From contig JALOBP010000079.1 in assembly GCA_023228295.1 (NCBI GenBank), positions 1 through 14,891 on the forward strand: 14,891 nucleotides of DNA, written 5' to 3'. Under the pieces are notes generated by a model, which searched no databases, was not told where the DNA came from, and saw only the letters and a program-made list of their open reading frames with translations. Both the position numbers and the translations under genes were made by a program. The stretch comes from Methanoregula sp. (GTDB taxonomy: Archaea > Halobacteriota > Methanomicrobia > Methanomicrobiales > Methanospirillaceae). This document shows, piece by piece, positions 11,349 through 14,891 of this stretch (position 1 is its first letter; the number at the start of each line of letters is the position of its first letter).

Positions 11349-14300
11349 CTACTTCCATTCAACTCCCCACATATCAAACCCCCCGCCGCCCGGATTTAAT
11401 TTGATGCCGGCATTCGCTTCAATGCCGTTCAAGTTCAAGGTAAAACTGCCCATCGCGGTCCAGTCCGAATAGACGTAAGTGTCAAAGTTGCGCGCGCACC
11501 AGTAATAAGCTGAGGAAGCGCCTAAAGTCAGCGGCGGCGTCCACTGCGTGGTCTCGGATTTCAAAATAGTCTTGGACGAGCGGCCGCTGATAACCACATT
11601 CGCGCCGTTTAAACAGTCGGCATAGCTCGTGGACACGATGCGGTAATCCGTGTAGCCGGCATTTTCAGGGTCGCTGTAGGCGGCGCGCAGAGTCGGCGTC
11701 GGGTCATCCGTGGTTGTGTTATTGGGTGGAAATACCAAGGTCGGCGCGCCCGGTACGGTGTTGCAATCCGTATCGTACATATCAAGACCGCCGTCGCCGT
11801 CGTTGTCAATTACATCCGAACAATTGCCGGTTTCATTTCCGGCCAAAGCAACGCAGGCGCCGGCAACACACACGCCGGTCTCGGCAAAACTGCCGTCAGT
11901 AATATCCGTGTCGCACCGGTCGTTATCATTGACCGAGCCGCAACTTGAATAGTAGCTCGCGCCGGTGCAACTTTCGGAGTAATTGCAGTCCTGCGCCGTT
12001 TCGGCGGTCGTATCGCAACTCGTATCAGACAAACAAACCCCGCTCGCGCTGAAACTGCCGCCGCCGTCAAAGTCGCAGGATTGTCCGGCGTGCGCTGAAC
12101 AGGTAGCGTAGTAAACGCCGGTGTCCAATACCGTCAGCGCGTCTGCCGTGCAGACACTGCCCGAGGTGCAAATTCCGCTCGGCGACCAACTTGTCAGCGA
12201 GCCGTCATTTTGCGTACCGGTGTAGCAGGCTTGCCCGCCGCCGTTGGTACAGCCGTTCGTAATGGTGGTACCGTTTAAGTATACTATACCGGCCACGCAA
12301 GTGGAACCGCTCACGCACATGCCGTACGGAGCATAGCCGTCGCTTGCGTCGTCTTCGCACGGGTCAACGTTAGAAGTGGCGCCATCCGAGCAACCGGCTT
12401 TTAAATTAGTGCCGTCATTGTAGAGCGCGCCGGTGGTGCAGGAATTGGTGTCAGTACAAACGCCGTTGGCGACGTAACCGCCGGTAATATCCGTATCACA
12501 GCGGTTCGCTTCGGCGGCTGTTACGCCGCAGGCGGAGCAGGCGTTGTAATACAAACTATCGCCGGAGTCCTGGCACACTAATCCGGAGGTAACGCAGGTG
12601 TCGGACAAACACAGACCGTCGGCGCTGAAACTGCCGCCGCCGTCAGAATCACAGGTGGCGTTGTCGTGTCCGGTGCAAGTCGCGTAGTAAACGCCGGTAT
12701 CTAATACCGTCAGCGCGTCTGCCGTGCAGACACTGCCCGAGGTGCAAATTCCGCTCGGCGACCAAGAAGTAAGCGAGCCGTCATTTTGCGTACCGGTGTA
12801 GCAGGCTTGCCCGCCGCCATTGGTACAGCCATTCGTAATGGTGGTACCGTTTAAGTATACTATACCGGCCACGCAAGTGGAACCGGAAACGCACATGCCA
12901 CTTGCGCTGTAGCCGTCGGAAGCGTCATCTTCGCACGGGTCAACGTTACTGCTCGTGCCGTCGGAGCAGCCGGCTTTTAAATTAGTGCCGTCATTGTAGA
13001 GCGCGCCGGTGGTGCAGGAATTGGTGTCAGTGCAAACGCCGTTGGCGGCGTAACCGCCGGTAATATCCGTATCACAGCGGTTCGCTTCGGTCGTAGTGAC
13101 GCCGCAGGCGGAGCAGGCGTTGTAATACAAACTGTCGCCGGAGTCCTGGCACACTAATCCGGAGGTAACGCAGACGTCGGACAAACACAGGCCGTCGGCG
13201 CTGAAACTGCCGCCGCCGTCAGAATCGCAGGTGGCGTTGTCGTGTCCGGTGCAAGTTGTGTAATAGGTGCCGCTATCCAAAACAGTCAACGCGCTAACCG
13301 TGCACACCGAACCGGAGGTACAAATGCCGGACGGACTCCAGGCAGTGAGCGAACCGTCGTTTTGCGCGTCCGTGTAACATCCCTGCCCGCCGCCGTCCGA
13401 ACAGCCGGTAGTGATTGTTGTTGCATCCAAATAAACTCCGCCGGTCTGACAAGTTGAACCGGCAACGCACATGCCGCTGGCGCTGTAGCCGTCGCTCGCG
13501 TTATCCTCGCACGGGTCAACGTCGCTACTCGTGCCGTCCGAACAGCCGGCTTTGAGCGCGGCTGTTTCGGTATCGTCATAGAGCGCGCCGGTAGCGCAGG
13601 AATTAGTGTCAGTACAAACACCTTCGGCGCTGTAGCCGCCCGTAATATCATTGTCGCACCGGTTGGCTTCGGCGGTTGACGCACTGCAGGCGGAGCAGGC
13701 ATCTTTGTAGGCGCTGTCGCCGGAGTCGTAGCAAATAAGGCCGGAAGTGCCGCAGGTGCCGTTGGACAAGCAAATGCCATCCGCGCTGAAACTGGCGCCG
13801 CCGTCGGAATCGCAAACCACGCCGGCGTGCCCGGAGCAGCCGGCATAATACGTGCCGCTGTCCAAAACCGTGGTCGCGCCGGAGGTGCAGACATTTCCGG
13901 AAGTGCAAATACCGCTTGGACTCCAACTCGTAAGCGAACCGTTATTTTGCGCGTCCGTATAGCACGCCTGTCCGCCGCCATTGGAACAGCCGCTCGTAAT
14001 CGTCGTACCATTTAGATAAACTATTCCTGTCGCGCAAGACGAGCCACTGACGCACATGCCGCTCGCACTGTAGCCGTCCGCCGCGCTGGAGTCGCAGGGG
14101 TCAACGTCACTGCTTGTTCCAGTCGAACAGCTGGCTTTCAGTGTGCCTTCGTCATTGTAAAGCGCGCCAGTGGTGCAGGTGTCAGAGTCGGTGCAGACGC
14201 CGCTGGCTGAATAACTGCCATCAGTAATGGTGTCGCACCGGTTCGCTTCGGCGGCCGTAACGCCGCAGGAAGAGCAAGTTAATTTGTACTGGCTGTCGCC

Positions 14301-14891
14301 GGAGTCATAGCAGGCCATAGTCGTAGTGTCGCAGGTGCCATCAGATAAGCAAATGCCGTTGGCGGAATAGCTACCGCCGCCGTTAGAATCGCAAGAGGCG
14401 CTGGCATGTCCGGAGCAGGTGGCGTAGTATGTTCCACCGTCTAACACAGTGAGCGCGCTGACCGTGCAAACACTGCCCGAGGTGCAAATTCCGCTCGGCG
14501 ACCAGCTTGCCAGCGAGCCGTCGTTCTGCGCGTCCGTGTAACACCCTTGTCCCCCGCCGTTGGAACAGCCGCTCGTAATCGTCGTGCCGTTCAGATACAC
14601 GCCGCCGGTCTGACAAGACGAGCCGGATACGCACATCCCGCTTGCGCTGTAGCCGTCAGCCGCGCTGGAGTCGCAGGGGTCAACGTCGCTGGACGCGCCG
14701 GCCGAACAACTGGCTTTCAGTGTGCCTTCGTCATTGTAAAGCGCGCCGGTGGTGCAGGTGTCGCTATCGGTGCAGACTCCCAGCGCCGTATAGCTTCCGT
14801 CTGACACTGAAGTATCACAGCGGTTCGCTTCGGCGGTCGTAACGCCGCAGGAAGAGCAGGTTGATTTATACAATCCGTCGCCGGAATCGTA
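11349..14891 (-). CDS. Giant cysteine-rich super-repeat protein, C-terminal 1180 residues (5' end outside window)
   Basis: The frame is open to the right edge, and the TTG at 14873 is not a start because the repeat pattern (YDSGDG) continues before it. Five super-repeats of about 193 residues begin near visible residues 20, 214, 407, 601 and 793, marked by EANRCD. Each has four modules of about 45 residues: CD..DGSYSAxGVC...CTTGALYND...C; C..ADGYSASGMCVSGSxC..GxVYLNG..C; CYTDAQNDGSLxSWSPSGICTSGxVC..TVLDxGTYYAxC; and CD..GGGSFSADGLCLSD.C...CxDSGD.LY..C. A partial sixth follows. Residues 1023-1043 (NCSDVIDNDGDGGLDMYDTD) look like a calcium-binding loop. An Fn3/Ig-like domain (about 1047-1155) starts PGAPTLVFPPNNTTTDDPTP. 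The end is GGGGFDMWGVEWK. It is probably an extracellular disulfide-rich stalk. I recognise no named family for the modules. Confidence 0.88.
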   Translation of the reverse strand, partial: YDSGDGLYKSTCSSCGVTTAEANRCDTSVSDGSYTALGVCTDSDTCTTGALYNDEGTLKASCSAGASSDVDPCDSSAADGYSASGMCVSGSSCQTGGVYLNGTTITSGCSNGGGQGCYTDAQNDGSLASWSPSGICTSGSVCTVSALTVLDGGTYYATCSGHASASCDSNGGGSYSANGICLSDGTCDTTTMACYDSGDSQYKLTCSSCGVTAAEANRCDTITDGSYSASGVCTDSDTCTTGALYNDEGTLKASCSTGTSSDVDPCDSSAADGYSASGMCVSGSSCATGIVYLNGTTITSGCSNGGGQACYTDAQNNGSLTSWSPSGICTSGNVCTSGATTVLDSGTYYAGCSGHAGVVCDSDGGASFSADGICLSNGTCGTSGLICYDSGDSAYKDACSACSASTAEANRCDNDITGGYSAEGVCTDTNSCATGALYDDTETAALKAGCSDGTSSDVDPCEDNASDGYSASGMCVAGSTCQTGGVYLDATTITTGCSDGGGQGCYTDAQNDGSLTAWSPSGICTSGSVCTVSALTVLDSGTYYTTCTGHDNATCDSDGGGSFSADGLCLSDVCVTSGLVCQDSGDSLYYNACSACGVTTTEANRCDTDITGGYAANGVCTDTNSCTTGALYNDGTNLKAGCSDGTSSNVDPCEDDASDGYSASGMCVSGSTCVAGIVYLNGTTITNGCTNGGGQACYTGTQNDGSLTSWSPSGICTSGSVCTADALTVLDTGVYYATCTGHDNATCDSDGGGSFSADGLCLSDTCVTSGLVCQDSGDSLYYNACSACGVTAAEANRCDTDITGGYVANGVCTDTNSCTTGALYNDGTNLKAGCSDGATSNVDPCEDDASDGYAPYGMCVSGSTCVAGIVYLNGTTITNGCTNGGGQACYTGTQNDGSLTSWSPSGICTSGSVCTADALTVLDTGVYYATCSAHAGQSCDFDGGGSFSASGVCLSDTSCDTTAETAQDCNYSESCTGASYYSSCGSVNDNDRCDTDITDGSFAETGVCVAGACVALAGNETGNCSDVIDNDGDGGLDMYDTDCNTVPGAPTLVFPPNNTTTDDPTPTLRAAYSDPENAGYTDYRIVSTSYADCLNGANVVISGRSSKTILKSETTQWTPPLTLGASSAYYWCARNFDTYVYSDWTAMGSFTLNLNGIEANAGIKLNPGGGGFDMWGVEWK
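11917..14832 (-). repeat. Five tandem ~580-bp DNA super-repeats
   Basis: The anchor CGGTTCGC (or close variant) recurs at about 14821, 14239, 13660, 13078, 12502 and 11917, giving spacings of 582, 579, 582, 576 and 585 bp. All spacings are multiples of three. The two copies closest to the 3' end are the most alike (see 12111-12309 and 12687-12885). Confidence 0.85.

Noticed and set aside
11195..11377. 60-codon frame upstream of the wHTH-MNT gene
   Set aside because: It overlaps the MNT start and the promoter/operator in another frame and shows no family similarity.
14871..14873. TTG as start of the cysteine-rich protein
   Set aside because: The super-repeat pattern continues in frame to the window edge, so the real start lies outside.

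Overview
The window looks like a piece of a small-genome uncultured bacterium, most likely Patescibacteria/CPR. This is an inference from content: giant secreted DUF2341/LamG proteins, a C-terminal FISUMP module, a MNT-HEPN pair, almost no Shine-Dalgarno motifs, and mixed GC coding DNA separated by AT-rich spacers. The standard bacterial code applies. TGA is absent from thousands of codons of open frame and is used as a real stop, which argues against the UGA=Gly code of Gracilibacteria/SR1. All supported genes are on the minus strand, so biological reading runs from high to low coordinates.

Region by region, in reading direction. (i) 14891-11349 holds the 3' 3.5 kb of a very large cysteine-rich repeat protein. 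It has about five super-repeats of roughly 580 bp, each made of four cysteine modules, then a calcium-loop-like motif and an Fn3/Ig-like end. (ii) 11340-10325 is a compact toxin-antitoxin-type module: a wHTH fused to an MNT nucleotidyltransferase, overlapping a HEPN gene by 4 bp. An 18-bp perfect palindrome and an extended -10 promoter lie upstream. (iii) 10316-9930 encodes a small membrane-anchored protein just behind HEPN. (iv) 9796-881 is one 2971-residue secreted or anchored protein. It has an N-terminal membrane segment, DUF2341, a LamG domain split by four blocks of exactly seven ~50-residue repeats, four intact LamG domains, half a LamG, and a C-terminal FISUMP domain resembling diversity-generating retroelement targets. 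(v) 880-602 is non-coding with GC-rich direct repeats and hairpins. (vi) 601-417 is a decayed DUF559 gene. (vii) 336-1 is the start of an AAA_14/DUF4143-type ATPase, cut by the window edge.

How the parts fit: the two giant proteins are most plausibly cell-surface adhesion or recognition proteins. The MNT-HEPN, DUF559 and ATPase genes are typical accessory or mobile cargo in the gaps between them. The most remarkable item is the 2971-residue protein. The blocks are 7+7+7+7 repeats with 24 of 24 conserved C-x8/9-C pairs inside, and both cysteines are lost at all four block closures. That pattern is expected for four seven-bladed beta-propellers nested in loops of one jelly-roll domain.
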